From Paraburkholderia bryophila (GTDB lineage Bacteria; Pseudomonadota; Gammaproteobacteria; Burkholderiales; Burkholderiaceae), in NCBI RefSeq assembly GCF_003269035.1, contig NZ_QLTK01000002.1, positions 186,001 to 250,000 of the forward strand: 64,000 nt of DNA. Reading direction: 5' to 3'. Positions within the stretch are counted from its first letter, which is position 1. The number at the start of each line of letters is the position of its first letter. The position numbers and the translations under genes are program-made. This document shows positions 32,419-43,332 of the stretch, in pieces. Under the pieces are notes generated by a model, which saw only the letters and a list, made by a program, of their open reading frames with translations, made no database searches and was not told the DNA's origin.

Positions 32419-32548
32419 GTCTCCAACGGCGGATCGTGTCTATCTCGAAATGATAGGTGGCTTGCCGCGAAATGTGATTGCGAAAAAATCTCCTTCTGCG
32501 TCGTGTCTTGGAACATAATTTGGCATAAATGGGAAAGGGAGACCGAAT

Positions 32549-33064
32549 ATGAACGCGATCTCGCTCGACGCCACCGATTGCCGTATCTTGACGGTGCTTC
32601 AGCAAGAAGGACGGATCAGCAATCTCGACCTGGCGGAGCGCATTTCGCTCTCGCCCTCGGCCTGTCTACGACGTCTGCGCCTCCTGGAGGAGCAGGGCGT
32701 CATCGAACATTACCGTGCGTGTCTGAACCGCGAAGTACTGGGTTTCGAACTGGAAGCGTTCGTGCAGGTGTCCATGCGCAACGACCAGGAGAACTGGCAC
32801 GAGCGCTTTGCCGAAGCGGTGCGGGACTGGCCGGAAGTGGTCGGCGCGTTCGTCGTGACCGGCGAGACCCATTACCTGCTGCGGGTTCTCGCGCACAACC
32901 TCAAACACTATTCGGATTTCGTGCTGCAACGCCTCTACAAGGCGCCAGGCGTGATGGATATTCGTTCGAATATCGTGCTGCAGACGTTGAAGGAAGATTC
33001 CGGCGTACCGGTGGCGCTGGTGACCAAAACCACCAGCCACGGCACCGCGCATAACGACCGCTGA
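32549..33064 (+). CDS. kynR: Lrp/AsnC-family regulator, probable kynurenine-operon activator
   Basis: A 171-residue regulator. The N-terminal helix-turn-helix reads NLDLAERISLSPSACLRRL and the C-terminal RAM domain includes VVGAFVVTGETHYLLRV. It is divergent from kynB with a 130-base gap, the arrangement of Pseudomonas KynR, which activates kynBAU in response to kynurenine. The gene symbol rests on that synteny. Confidence 0.87.
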   Translation: MNAISLDATDCRILTVLQQEGRISNLDLAERISLSPSACLRRLRLLEEQGVIEHYRACLNREVLGFELEAFVQVSMRNDQENWHERFAEAVRDWPEVVGAFVVTGETHYLLRVLAHNLKHYSDFVLQRLYKAPGVMDIRSNIVLQTLKEDSGVPVALVTKTTSHGTAHNDR

Positions 33065-33118
33065 TCGGGTGAAAGCGCCGTCGGCCAACGAGCCACGGCG
33101 CTGCCGGGCCGCCGCGCT

Positions 33119-33628
33119 TCAGATCGATTTGAGCCCGTGGAACTGACCGCTCTGAAACACCAGCGGCGAGATTTCCGCGGCATGCTCATGCACGCCGCAG
33201 CGCTCCACTTCGCCGACGAAAATCACGTGGTCGCCTTCCTCGTAGCGGCTACGGTTATGGCATTCGAACCACGCTAGCGCGCCGTCGAGCACCGGCATGC
33301 CGGAGTCGCCCGCCGCATGGGACACACCTTCGAAGCGGTCGCCCTTGACGGTCGCGAAGCGTTTGCACAGATCGATCTGCGACGCGGCCAGCACGTTCAC
33401 CACGTAGTGGCTATTAGAGCGAAACACCGGCATCGAGGCCGAGCGCGTGGCCAGACTCCACAGCACCAGCGGCGGGTCGAGCGAAACCGAATTAAACGAA
33501 CTGGCCGTGATGCCGATCAATTGGCCGGACGCCGCACGCGTTGTAATGACGGTGACGCCGGTGGCAAATTGGCCGAGCGCCTGTTTGAACGCGCTCTGGT
33601 CGAAGTTGGGCGGACTGGCGTGCTTCAT
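33119..33628 (-). CDS. Flavin reductase-domain protein (FMN-binding split barrel)
   Basis: A 169-residue protein of the flavin-reductase-like family that supplies reduced FMN or FAD to partner oxygenases. FATGVTVITTR, ITASSFNSVSLDPPLVLWSL and the late ECHNRSRYEEGDHVIFVGEV segment are characteristic. The start at 33628 (MKHASPP) is chosen; 18 more residues from 33682 do not resemble the family. No partner oxygenase is adjacent. Confidence 0.88.
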   Translation of the reverse strand: MKHASPPNFDQSAFKQALGQFATGVTVITTRAASGQLIGITASSFNSVSLDPPLVLWSLATRSASMPVFRSNSHYVVNVLAASQIDLCKRFATVKGDRFEGVSHAAGDSGMPVLDGALAWFECHNRSRYEEGDHVIFVGEVERCGVHEHAAEISPLVFQSGQFHGLKSI

Positions 33629-33885
33629 CGGCAGGATGTCCCTCGTGCAAACGGGACCCACCCCAAGTTGAACCCGTCGCACGCGCGGCCGAAAACAAAT
33701 GATTCGAAAGTCATAGTGAAAATCGTCGATTTATCCCAATTTTAACTGCAATCGCAGCGAATTGGCCGCGACCCCAGCCGACATGTGGCTAAGCACACTA
33801 AACGGGAAAGACCCGGTGGTGGCATGAGCGTTGCGGGATCGTGGAACCGGCATCGGCCGTTTATGCATATCCAGGAGTGTGCAGC

Positions 33886-34434
33886 ATGAGTCAGACAGGC
33901 GAAGTCGCCACCCTCGGTGGCGGGTGTTTCTGGTGCCTCGAAGCGGTGTATCTGGGCGTCGACGGTGTGAATGCGGTGGAGTCGGGCTATGCGGGCGGCC
34001 AGACGCCGCATCCGACCTATGAACAGGTCTGCGACGGCGTGACTGGTCACGCTGAAGTGGTGAACGTCGATTTCGATCCGGCGAAGATCGGCTATCGCGA
34101 GATTCTGGATATTTTCTTCGCGATCCACGATCCGACGCAGTTGAACCGGCAGGGTAACGACGTCGGCACGCAATACCGGTCGGTGATTTTCACGCACTCG
34201 GAAGCGCAACGCGAGACGGCGTTGCAGGCGATTCGCGAGATCGGCGAGCAGCGGATTGACGACGACCAGATCGTCACCCAGGTGCTGCCGCTGGACGGCA
34301 ACTACTGGCCGGCCGAGGCCTATCATCAGAACTATTTCGCGCAGCATCCGAATCAGGGCTACTGCTCGTTCGTGGTGGCGCCGAAGGTCGCCAAGTTTCG
34401 GCAGAAGTTCGCGCATCGGATCAAGGCGGGGTGA
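33886..34434 (+). CDS. msrA: Peptide methionine-S-sulfoxide reductase
   Basis: A 182-residue MsrA that repairs oxidised methionine. The catalytic motif GGCFWCLEAVY is at residues 10-20, followed by GYAGG and HAEVVNVDFDP. The start at 33886 follows CCAGGAGTGTGCAGC. A terminator follows directly, so the gene is monocistronic. The 257 bases before it hold only its promoter region. Confidence 0.96.
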   Translation: MSQTGEVATLGGGCFWCLEAVYLGVDGVNAVESGYAGGQTPHPTYEQVCDGVTGHAEVVNVDFDPAKIGYREILDIFFAIHDPTQLNRQGNDVGTQYRSVIFTHSEAQRETALQAIREIGEQRIDDDQIVTQVLPLDGNYWPAEAYHQNYFAQHPNQGYCSFVVAPKVAKFRQKFAHRIKAG

Positions 34435-34436
34435 AG

Positions 34437-34466
34437 GAAAGCGGCCAGCGATGGCCGCTTTTTTCT
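34437..34466 (+). terminator. Rho-independent terminator after msrA
   Basis: AAGCGGCCA and TGGCCGCTT form a perfect stem followed by a T run. It begins three bases after the msrA stop. Confidence 0.92.
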
Positions 34467-34523
34467 TGTCGCGCGGGGGGTGTCGCCCGGGGTTTGTCGG
34501 GTTAGCGCCTGACGCTCGTTGCG

Positions 34524-35855
34524 TTACGGTTCACCCTGCTGCGGCGCCGGGTCCTCACGCTCAGTCTCGTGCTCCCGGCTCCCGGCGTCATGCTCATGCT
34601 CGTGAGCTTGCCGCGCGTACGCTTCGATAATCTCGCGCGCCAATTCCACGCAACTCAGCGGCGCGGAGCCTTCGGCCTTATTGTTGATCGCAATCACCAC
34701 CGGCTGGCCGGCCAGCGCGTAGCGCGCGGCCAGTTCGGCGAGCGACGCGCGGGTTGCCGGGTCGTGATCGACCAACTGGTTGAACGGTTCGTACTTGGCC
34801 TTCGCCTGTTCGTATTTGAAGCCGCCGTGCAAACTCCAGCGCACGATCAGCGGCCCGGCCGGTTCGCCGTCCAGCAGCGCGAGCGCCGCTGCCTGCCGCA
34901 AGGGGTCCGGCATGCGCGCATGAATCCCCACGCAATAGCGCACGCCCGCTGTCTTCAGCGTACGGATGAAGCGTGGGGTCAGCAGGCTCGCGTCGCGGAT
35001 TTCGATCGCGTAGCAGGTGCCGGCGGGCAGCGTGGGCAACGCCGTCAAAAATTCGGCCAGACGTTCGATGAACACCGCCGGCTGCGCGAGCATCTGATCC
35101 GGCAGCGGCGAAAGCTGGAACACCAGGGCGCCGGCTTTCGCGCCGAGTCCTTCGACGCACGGCGTGACGAAGTCGTCGATCGCCATTTGCGGGTTCAGAA
35201 AACAGGGGTTCAGCGAGACCGGCTCGCCGCGTTCGGCGCGCACCGTGGCGTCGGTGATCGTCATCGGCGCTTTGACGATAAAGCGGAAATGCTCGGGTAC
35301 TTGCTGCGCATAGCGCAAGTATTCGGTGACCGTGAGCGCCTGATAGAACGAGCGGTCGATGCTGACCGTCTTTAGCAGCGGATGCGCGCCATAGGCCGTG
35401 AGACCCTCACGCGAGAGTTTGCTGTTGCTGTATTCGTCGCCGTAGACGATGCCGTTCCAGCCCGGAAACGACCAGGTGGAGGTGCCGAGGTGGATCTGCG
35501 GCGGAAGGCCGGCGGCGAGCGCGATGAGTTCAGGCGAAGGCGGGGCGGCGATAACGTCGCGAGCGCGGCGTTTTTTCTTCGGTTCTGCTGGAGCGGGTGG
35601 GGCCGCGGTGAGTTCAGGATCGGGTCGCGTTGCCTCTTCGGAAGGCGCTTCGTCTTCGTGCCAAAGGGAGGCGGCGGCGGTGGTTTGGGCGCGAGGCTGT
35701 CGCCCGCGCGACGCCTTCCCGACCCCGTCATTTTCCGTAGCCGCCACCGCCTGCGCCACCGGCATCCCGAACAGATCGAACTGCGCGGCTTCGCCGTCGG
35801 CGTCCACCGCGCCATTCACCGCCTGCTCAACTTGACTTGTCCCACTCTGACCCAT
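34524..35855 (-). CDS. DUF72 domain protein
   Basis: A 443-residue protein. Residues about 120-420 form the DUF72 TIM-barrel-like domain, beginning IHLGTSTWSFPGWNGIVY and including FRFIVKAPMTIT and LPTLPAGTCYAIEIRD. The N-terminal 110 residues are low complexity (proline, alanine and charged residues, with a KKKRRARD basic patch) and probably disordered. A His/Glu-rich tail (AHEHEHDAGSREHE) ends the protein. The function of DUF72 is unknown. Confidence 0.87.
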   Translation of the reverse strand: MGQSGTSQVEQAVNGAVDADGEAAQFDLFGMPVAQAVAATENDGVGKASRGRQPRAQTTAAASLWHEDEAPSEEATRPDPELTAAPPAPAEPKKKRRARDVIAAPPSPELIALAAGLPPQIHLGTSTWSFPGWNGIVYGDEYSNSKLSREGLTAYGAHPLLKTVSIDRSFYQALTVTEYLRYAQQVPEHFRFIVKAPMTITDATVRAERGEPVSLNPCFLNPQMAIDDFVTPCVEGLGAKAGALVFQLSPLPDQMLAQPAVFIERLAEFLTALPTLPAGTCYAIEIRDASLLTPRFIRTLKTAGVRYCVGIHARMPDPLRQAAALALLDGEPAGPLIVRWSLHGGFKYEQAKAKYEPFNQLVDHDPATRASLAELAARYALAGQPVVIAINNKAEGSAPLSCVELAREIIEAYARQAHEHEHDAGSREHETEREDPAPQQGEP

Positions 35856-35927
35856 CGATCGTCGACCTGCCGTTCAAAGGTTGCGCCGCGCCGGGCCGCT
35901 ACTGCACGACGCCGCGGCGCAAGCGCA

Positions 35928-37142
35928 TCACGGGGCTTTGTCGTACATATAGCGGCGCGACCACGGCAAGGTTTTCGCGCTGCGGCCGGCTTTGCGGCAC
36001 ACCACCTGGTAGATCGAGACGTCGTCGGTTTCGAACGCATACGCGCAACCGGCGAGGTACACGCGCCAGATGCGGAATTTTTCGTCGTCGACCAGCTTGC
36101 GGGCTTCGTCCGCATGCGCTTCGAAAGCTTCCGCCCACAGATCCAGCGTGTGCGCATAGTGACGGCGCAGGCTTTCGACGTCAACCGCTTCGAGCCCGCC
36201 GCGCTGCATCGCTTCGAGCGCGAGGCTGATATGCGGCAGCTCGCCGTCCGGGAACACATAACGATCGATAAACTCGCCGCCGCCCAGCGCGGTCTCGCCA
36301 CTGTCGGAATCGCTCGACGTAATGCCATGGTTCATCGCCACGCCGTCGTCGACCAGCAGATCGTGAATCTTCTGGAAGTAGCCCGGCAGATTCTTGCGAC
36401 CCACGTGCTCGAACATGCCGACGCTGGTAATCCGGTCGAACTGTCCTTCGATGTCGCGATAATCCTGCAGACGAATGTCGATCCGGTCTTCCAGCCCGGC
36501 GGCTTTCACGCGCGCGGTGGCGAGATCGAACTGGTTCTGCGAGAGCGTCACGCCCACGCACTTCGCGCCGAACTTCTGCGCCGCGCGCAACACGAGCGCG
36601 CCCCAGCCGCAGCCGATATCGAGCAGACGCTGCCCGGGCTGCAACTGGATCTTGGTGAGGATGTGGTCGATCTTCTTGATCTGCGCGGTGGCGAGATCTT
36701 CGTCGCCATTCTCGAAGTACGCACACGAGTACACCATGTTCTCGTCGAGCCACAGCTTGTAGAACTCGTTCGAGACGTCGTAGTGATACTGGATCGCCTT
36801 CTTGTCCGACGCCTTCGAGTGATGGAAATAGCGCCGCACGCGCGCCAGCTTGCTCGCGCTGTTGACCGTATTACGCGCGAGCTGGTAGCCGATATTGATG
36901 ATGTCGGACAGCTTGCCTTCTATATCGATCTTGCCCTTCACGTAAGCCTCGCCGAGATTGTCGAGACTCGGTTCGAGCAGATACGGCAGCGCCGTGGCGC
37001 TTTTGACATGAAGGGTGACCTGAGGCGCCGCGAACTGCCCGAAGTCGTGTTGCTGACCGTCCCACAGCACGAGGCGTGCGGGCAGGTTAGCCTTGGTTTT
37101 TACGTCTTCCACCCACTGCGCCAGCTTCTTCTCCCAGAACAT
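35928..37142 (-). CDS. cfa: Cyclopropane-fatty-acyl-phospholipid synthase
   Basis: A 404-residue S-adenosylmethionine enzyme that adds a methylene bridge to unsaturated acyl chains of membrane lipids. The SAM site LLDIGCGWGALVLRAA, YSCAYF and the bicarbonate-site-like segment around VGRKNLPGYFQKIHDLL are visible. The ATG at 37142 (MFWEKKLAQW) follows GGAGAGATC; an extended frame to 37496 overlaps pdxH antisense and is rejected. Confidence 0.94.
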   Translation of the reverse strand: MFWEKKLAQWVEDVKTKANLPARLVLWDGQQHDFGQFAAPQVTLHVKSATALPYLLEPSLDNLGEAYVKGKIDIEGKLSDIINIGYQLARNTVNSASKLARVRRYFHHSKASDKKAIQYHYDVSNEFYKLWLDENMVYSCAYFENGDEDLATAQIKKIDHILTKIQLQPGQRLLDIGCGWGALVLRAAQKFGAKCVGVTLSQNQFDLATARVKAAGLEDRIDIRLQDYRDIEGQFDRITSVGMFEHVGRKNLPGYFQKIHDLLVDDGVAMNHGITSSDSDSGETALGGGEFIDRYVFPDGELPHISLALEAMQRGGLEAVDVESLRRHYAHTLDLWAEAFEAHADEARKLVDDEKFRIWRVYLAGCAYAFETDDVSIYQVVCRKAGRSAKTLPWSRRYMYDKAP

Positions 37143-37284
37143 GTGATCTCTCCGTGTCCGTTGAATTAGAGCAAAGCTTGTGTGGATCGCAGCCCGGTGC
37201 GGCGCAACTCCCTTGCCGCGAGATGCCATCCGGCCGGCGTGCGCTGCTACGTTGGCGGCGCACGCGACGGCGTTGTATTCCGAT

Positions 37285-37926
37285 TCAGGGCGACAGACGG
37301 GAGATTTGCCAGTCGCTGTGTTCGCTTGAACGCGTGTAGAGCAGACGATCGTGCAGACGCGACGGTCGGCCCTGCCAGAATTCGATTGCTTCGGGTACCA
37401 AACGATAGCCGCCCCAATGCGGCGGACGCGGCGGCTGGTCGCCGTAGAGCAGGCTGATTTCGCGTTCGCGTGTTTCGAGTTGCGAGCGGCTTTCAATTAC
37501 CTGACTCTGATTGGATGCCCATGCACCGATGCGTGAACCGAGCGGACGCGACGCGAAATACTTGTCGCTTTCTTCCGCACTGGTTTTGATAATGCTGCCC
37601 TCGATGCGCACCTGGCGCTCGAGTTCGATCCAGTAAAACAGCAGGCTCGCGTAGGGATTCGCCGCCATTTCGCGGCCTTTGCGGCTTTCGTAATTGGTGA
37701 AGAACACGAAGCCGCGTTCGTCGACGCCTTTGATCAGCACAATGCGCGCCGACGGCCGGCCGCGCGAGTCGACCGTGGCGAGCGTCATGGTATTCGGCTC
37801 GGGGAGCTGGGCGTTGACGGCCTGTTCAAACCACGTATCGAATTGACGAAACGGGTTGCGGTCGACATCGGCAACGTCGAGAGAACCGAGCGAATAGTTG
37901 TTTCGAAGATCGGCGAGTGAGGTCAT
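37285..37926 (-). CDS. pdxH: Pyridoxamine/pyridoxine 5'-phosphate oxidase
   Basis: A 213-residue FMN enzyme that makes pyridoxal 5'-phosphate. [19 protein letters not shown], the PLP-site segment [16 protein letters not shown] and the terminal HDRLLYTR plus WQISRLSP are diagnostic. The gap of 250 bases to tcdA has no gene that I can support. Confidence 0.97.
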   Translation of the reverse strand: MTSLADLRNNYSLGSLDVADVDRNPFRQFDTWFEQAVNAQLPEPNTMTLATVDSRGRPSARIVLIKGVDERGFVFFTNYESRKGREMAANPYASLLFYWIELERQVRIEGSIIKTSAEESDKYFASRPLGSRIGAWASNQSQVIESRSQLETREREISLLYGDQPPRPPHWGGYRLVPEAIEFWQGRPSRLHDRLLYTRSSEHSDWQISRLSP

Positions 37927-38175
37927 GTTCTTATGCGAACGCTACAGTCAGTCCAGTATAGCTAAGGAGAAAAATCTTTGCGCGCGACCAGGCCAAGGCT
38001 TCGCGCGGTACACCAGTGTATTGCGCCACATTCCTGACCGCTTGCGCTGAGTCACCCTTGCGCCAATATGGATTGACGCGATCAGGCAGAATACCGGCTG
38101 CGAGCGCGCCAACGCCGCGCGTTTCCGCTTTATCTGTTTCGCCTGATTTCGCCTGATCCAACGAGCCCCGCCATC

Positions 38176-39027
38176 ATGTCCAGCCCCACCGCGCATTCCG
38201 ATCTTACTACCAGCCTCGACGGGAGCGAAACCGCCGACCGCGCCCGGCGCTTCGGCGGCATTGCCCGTCTGTATGGGGCGCCGGCGTTGGCTGCGTTCGA
38301 AGCGGCGCATGTCGCGGTGATCGGTATCGGTGGCGTGGGGTCGTGGGTAGCCGAGGCCCTCGCGCGCAGCGCGGTCGGCACGCTGACGCTGATCGATCTC
38401 GACAACGTGGCCGAGAGCAACACTAACCGGCAGATCCATGCGCTCGACGGCAACTACGGGAAACCGAAGGTCGAAGCCATGGCCGAACGCATCGCGGCGA
38501 TCAATCCGTATTGCGATGTGCGCCTGATCGAAGACTTCGTCGAGCCGGATAATTTCGCCGCGACGCTTGGCGGTGGCTTCGATTACGTGATCGATGCGAT
38601 CGACAGCGTGCGCACCAAGACCGCGTTAATCGCGTGGTGTGTCGAGCGGAAACAGCCGTTGATCACCGTGGGCGGCGCGGGTGGGCAACTCGATCCGACG
38701 CGCATCCGCATCGACGATCTGGCGTTGACGATTCAGGACCCGTTGCTGTCGAAGGTGCGCGCGCAATTGCGCAAACAGCATGGTTTCCCGCGCGGGCCGA
38801 AAGCGAAGTTCAAGGTGAGCGCGGTGTATTCGGACGAACCGCTGATCTATCCGGAAGTGGCCGCTGTCGATGGCGACGAAGAAGCCGAGCAGGTGAACAC
38901 GGCGCCCACGGGTCCGGTCGGTTTGAATTGCGCGGGGTTCGGCTCGAGCGTGTGCGTGACCGCGAGCTTTGGATTTGCCGCCGCCGCGCATGTGTTGCGG
39001 GCGTTGGGCCAGCAGGCCGCGGCTTGA
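38176..39027 (+). CDS. tcdA: tRNA threonylcarbamoyladenosine dehydratase
   Basis: A 283-residue ThiF/E1-like ATPase that cyclises t6A37 of tRNAs to ct6A. The ATP-binding motif IGIGGVGSWVAEALARS, DLDNVAESNTNRQ and VIDAIDSVRTK are typical. The N-terminal 25 residues are extra and polar. Convergent with the thioredoxin gene. Confidence 0.94.
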   Translation: MSSPTAHSDLTTSLDGSETADRARRFGGIARLYGAPALAAFEAAHVAVIGIGGVGSWVAEALARSAVGTLTLIDLDNVAESNTNRQIHALDGNYGKPKVEAMAERIAAINPYCDVRLIEDFVEPDNFAATLGGGFDYVIDAIDSVRTKTALIAWCVERKQPLITVGGAGGQLDPTRIRIDDLALTIQDPLLSKVRAQLRKQHGFPRGPKAKFKVSAVYSDEPLIYPEVAAVDGDEEAEQVNTAPTGPVGLNCAGFGSSVCVTASFGFAAAAHVLRALGQQAAA

Positions 39028-39086
39028 AGAAACATGCAGTGGCTGCCGCCGGGGCCGCCACTGCATTCGAGCATCGCGCAGTTCGT

Positions 39087-39935
39087 TTAAAACAACGACG
39101 CGCTCAACTTGCGCCGCCATTGCGACACCAGCTCCGGCTGATGCGCGGCCAGATCGAACACCGATAGCATCGTCTTGCGGCCAATATCGTCACGGAAGGT
39201 GCGATCGCGTTGCACGATTGCCAGCAGGTGTTCCAGTGCGCCTTCGTACTTACGATGCGCAATCAGCGCGCTGGCCAGATCGAAGCGCGCTTCGAGATCT
39301 GTGGGATCGGCGGCCACTTTGGCTTCGAGCGCGTCCGTGGGCGGCAGGTCCGCGGCGGCATCCACGGCGTCGAGCCGCGTCTTGATCGCGTTGAAACGCG
39401 CGTCGATGCCTTGCGTGGTTTTCGGCGACAGCAGGTCGACCTCGTTGCGGGCCTCGTCGATCAGGTTGTCTTCGAGCAGCATCTCGATGCGGTCCATGCG
39501 CGCTTCGTCGAAACCCGGATCGTAGGCGAGGGCGGCTTGCAGCGCGTCGTACGCGTCGTCGCGGCGGCCTTCGGCCAGCGCGGTTTGGGCTTCGAGACGC
39601 GCCGCGTCCGCGCCTTGCGGCACCAGCCGCTCGATAAACTCGCGCAACTGACCTTCAGGCAGTACGCCGACGAACTGATCGACCGGTCGTCCGTCGGCAA
39701 ATGCCATGACGTGCGGAATGCTGCGCACCTGGAAGTGCGCGGCCAGCTCCTGGTTCTCGTCCACATTTACCTTCACCAGCTTCCATTTGCCGGCGGCTTC
39801 GGCTTCGAGCTTTTCGAGCATCGGGCCGAGCGTCTTGCACGGGCCGCACCAGGGCGCCCAGAAATCGACCAGCACGGGGGCCAGCGTCGACGCCGTGATG
39901 ACGTCCTGTTCGAAAGTGGCCAGAGTCGTGTCCAT
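39087..39935 (-). CDS. cnoX: Thioredoxin-TPR chaperone, CnoX/YbbN type
   Basis: A 282-residue protein with an N-terminal thioredoxin domain (residues about 1-110) and C-terminal tetratricopeptide-like repeats. The active site WAPWCGPCK keeps both redox cysteines, unlike E. coli CnoX, which has SxxC. GIPHV-like SIPHVMAFADG carries the cis-proline. The family acts as a redox-regulated holdase and can also reduce clients when the CxxC is intact. Confidence 0.9.
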   Translation of the reverse strand: MDTTLATFEQDVITASTLAPVLVDFWAPWCGPCKTLGPMLEKLEAEAAGKWKLVKVNVDENQELAAHFQVRSIPHVMAFADGRPVDQFVGVLPEGQLREFIERLVPQGADAARLEAQTALAEGRRDDAYDALQAALAYDPGFDEARMDRIEMLLEDNLIDEARNEVDLLSPKTTQGIDARFNAIKTRLDAVDAAADLPPTDALEAKVAADPTDLEARFDLASALIAHRKYEGALEHLLAIVQRDRTFRDDIGRKTMLSVFDLAAHQPELVSQWRRKLSASLF

Positions 39936-40025
39936 TGCGTCCTCGTCGATAAAACGGTTTGTTATTAAATGGGGCCGGTCGGCGCGTATTCAATACGGCG
40001 CATGTTCACGCGTCGCTTTCGCGGA

Positions 40026-40907
<882 letters not shown>

Positions 40908-41168
40908 GGGCAGGCTCGGCAGGAATAGTGTGTGGGGATTTGCTTGATGGATGATTCTACTGCGGAGGGCGTGACGACGACGGTTCGGCGCACCTTGCCG
41001 CAGGCTGTTGCCGGTTGGCGCTCCGGGAATTCGTAGCAAGCGGCGTTTGTCTCGTGCAAAAGAAAACGGCCGCCTCGTCGGAGAGCGGCCGTTTGGCTTG
41101 CGTGTTGAGCGCGAGGCGATTCGACGGGCAGGTGGCCGGATGGTGAACCGATGGACCGGCTCACATCA

Positions 41169-42749
41169 TCACGTCATGCGGTTCTTCGCCAGCGGCGGAT
41201 TGGCCGCGAAATACCGCTTGATGCCGTTCATGATCGCATCCGCCATCTTGTCGCGATAGGCGTCGTCGTTCAGGCGACGCTCTTCATCGGGGTTGCTGAT
41301 GAAGGCCGTCTCCACCAGGATCGACGGAATGTCCGGCGCCTTCAGCACGGCGAAACCCGCCTGTTCGACCGAGCCCTTGTGCAGCTTGTTGATGCCGCCG
41401 ATTTCCTTCAGCACGAAGTTGCCGTAGCGCATCGAGTCGCGAATCTGCGCGGTGGTCGACATATCGAACAGCGCGCGATTGACGCTGGCGTCGGCGTTCT
41501 TGATGTTGATCCCGCCGATCTGATCCGACGAGTTCTCCTTGTTCGCCATCCAGCGTGCCGCGGCGCTCGACGCGCCATGGTCGGACAGCGCGAACACCGA
41601 CGAGCCCTTTGCCTCGGGCGTGGTGAATGCGTCGGCGTGAATCGACACGAACAGGTCCGCGCCGACGCGCCGCGCCTTCTGCACGCGTACGTTCAGCGGC
41701 ACGAAGAAGTCGGCGTCGCGCGTCATCATGGAACGCATGTTCGGCTGCGCGTCGATCTTGGCGCGCAACTTCTTCGCGATGTCGAGCGCGACGTGTTTCT
41801 CGTACGTGCCCGAACTGCCGATCGCGCCCGGATCTTCGCCGCCGTGACCCGGATCGATCGCGACGGTCAGCAGACGCACCGTGTTGCTCTTGCCCGATTT
41901 CGGCGCGGTGAACGCGTAGTTGTCGTCGCCGCTGGTGTCGTCGTCACCGCCCAGGTTGCCTGCGCCGTTGCCGCCTTTGTTGCGAGCGATCGCGGCAGGC
42001 GGCGCGACCGGCGCGGTGGGCGTGGCCGGCTTCGCGATGATCGGCGGCATGGGCGTAGGCGCGACATGCGCCGGCGGACGCGGCACGCCGTTCGACGAAC
42101 CTGCGCCACCGTTCTGCGCATAGCGTTCGAAGAACGCCTCGCTGTTGTCGGCCGTGGGCGGCGTGGTGCCGGGGCCGCTCAGCGTGGCCGGCGGCGCGCT
42201 GTTTTCGTTCAGCGTCTGCTGTTTGTGTTCGGTTTGCGCGAGCAGATCCATCAATGGATCGGGCGCGACCGCCGGATACAGGTCGAACACCAGCCGGTAC
42301 TTGTACGCGCCGACCGGCGGCAGCGTGAACACCTGCGGCTTCACCGAACCCTTCAGGTCGAACACCATGCGCACCACGTGCGGCTGATATTGCCCAACCC
42401 GCACCGACGAAATCTGCGGATCGTTCGGCGTGATCTTCGACACCAGATCCTTCAACGCCTGATCGAGGTCCAGGCCGCTCAGGTCGACCACCAGCCGGTC
42501 CGGTGCCTGCAGCAGTTGCTGGGCGTTCTGCAACGGCTGGTCGGATTCGATCGTCACGCGGGTGTAGTCGCGCGCCGGCCAGACCCGCACGCCGAGCACC
42601 GAGCTGGCCCACGCGAGACGCGGCGCGACGAGGCCGAGCATCAGCGTGGACGCGCCCGCGCAGAGAATCTGCCGCCGCCGCCAGTTATGCGTGGCGGTAG
42701 CCGCCGATTCGATCGAGCGGAACGGTTTGATCAACATCTTTCGAGACAT
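41169..42749 (-). CDS. amiC: N-acetylmuramoyl-L-alanine amidase, AmiC type
   Basis: A 526-residue zinc amidase that cuts the peptide from septal peptidoglycan during cell separation. The N terminus has a twin-arginine-type signal (NWRRRQILCAG before a hydrophobic stretch ending AWASS). An AMIN domain follows (about residues 48-155), then a long Pro/Ala/Asn-rich linker, then the amidase_3 domain with zinc and catalytic residues in AIDPGHGGEDPGAIG, SIHADAF and ILVETAFISN. Its start lies inside the end of tsaE (19-base overlap). Confidence 0.95.
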   Translation of the reverse strand: MSRKMLIKPFRSIESAATATHNWRRRQILCAGASTLMLGLVAPRLAWASSVLGVRVWPARDYTRVTIESDQPLQNAQQLLQAPDRLVVDLSGLDLDQALKDLVSKITPNDPQISSVRVGQYQPHVVRMVFDLKGSVKPQVFTLPPVGAYKYRLVFDLYPAVAPDPLMDLLAQTEHKQQTLNENSAPPATLSGPGTTPPTADNSEAFFERYAQNGGAGSSNGVPRPPAHVAPTPMPPIIAKPATPTAPVAPPAAIARNKGGNGAGNLGGDDDTSGDDNYAFTAPKSGKSNTVRLLTVAIDPGHGGEDPGAIGSSGTYEKHVALDIAKKLRAKIDAQPNMRSMMTRDADFFVPLNVRVQKARRVGADLFVSIHADAFTTPEAKGSSVFALSDHGASSAAARWMANKENSSDQIGGINIKNADASVNRALFDMSTTAQIRDSMRYGNFVLKEIGGINKLHKGSVEQAGFAVLKAPDIPSILVETAFISNPDEERRLNDDAYRDKMADAIMNGIKRYFAANPPLAKNRMT

Positions 42750-43315
42750 GCCTTTCCTGATTCGCTATATGCGCGTGCGACGAGTACGCGGCCTTCGCCC
42801 GTGTGGTCCAACTCGAGCGTGAAGACCAGATCCGGCACGCCCAGCAGACGCCCCGCGCGTTGCGGCCATTCGACGAGGCATACGGCGCCGCTGTCGAAGT
42901 ATTCCCGAAAGCCCGCATCGGCCCATTCGGCCGGATCGGTGAATCTGTACAGATCGAAGTGATAGAGCGTGAGTTCCCCAGCGGGACGCTCGAGCTCGTA
43001 CGGTTCGACGAGCGTGTAGGTGGGACTGCGCACGCGGCCGGTGTGGCCGAGGCCGCGCAAGGTGGAACGCACGAGCGTGGTTTTGCCGGCGCCGAGATCG
43101 CCGACGAGTTGCACTTGCAGCCCATGAAATGCCGTGTCGCCATTGGCGCCCGGCGCCGCTTGCCGTATTTCGCCCGGCGTGCCGCGCAGGCTTTCGATCG
43201 CTTGCGCGAAGCGCGCGCCAAAGGCGAGCGTGGCGGCTTCGTCCGCGAGCGCGAAGGTGCGTTCGAGCAGGACAGCAGCGGGCGGTTGGATCGCGTGATC
43301 GGGATTGACAGGCAT
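42731..43315 (-). CDS. tsaE: tRNA threonylcarbamoyladenosine biosynthesis ATPase
   Basis: A 194-residue P-loop ATPase that works with TsaB and TsaD in t6A37 synthesis. Walker A is LVGDLGAGKTTLVR, and SPTYTLVEPY and the Walker B-like VCLVEWPQRAG are present. It carries a longer N terminus and a central Ala/Gly insert (about residues 45-65). The divergent queG start codon is only 17 bases away. Confidence 0.94.
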   Translation of the reverse strand: MPVNPDHAIQPPAAVLLERTFALADEAATLAFGARFAQAIESLRGTPGEIRQAAPGANGDTAFHGLQVQLVGDLGAGKTTLVRSTLRGLGHTGRVRSPTYTLVEPYELERPAGELTLYHFDLYRFTDPAEWADAGFREYFDSGAVCLVEWPQRAGRLLGVPDLVFTLELDHTGEGRVLVARAYSESGKACLERC

Positions 43316-43332
43316 TCTCGTAAAATGGCGTG

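Noticed and set aside
37931..38161. A possible 76-residue small protein between pdxH and tcdA on the minus strand
   Set aside because: No ribosome site, no recognisable motif, and it lies in the presumed promoter region of both flanking genes.
41151..42962. A 603-codon open frame antisense to amiC
   Set aside because: A mirror of a high-GC gene; no motif is visible and AmiC is certain.
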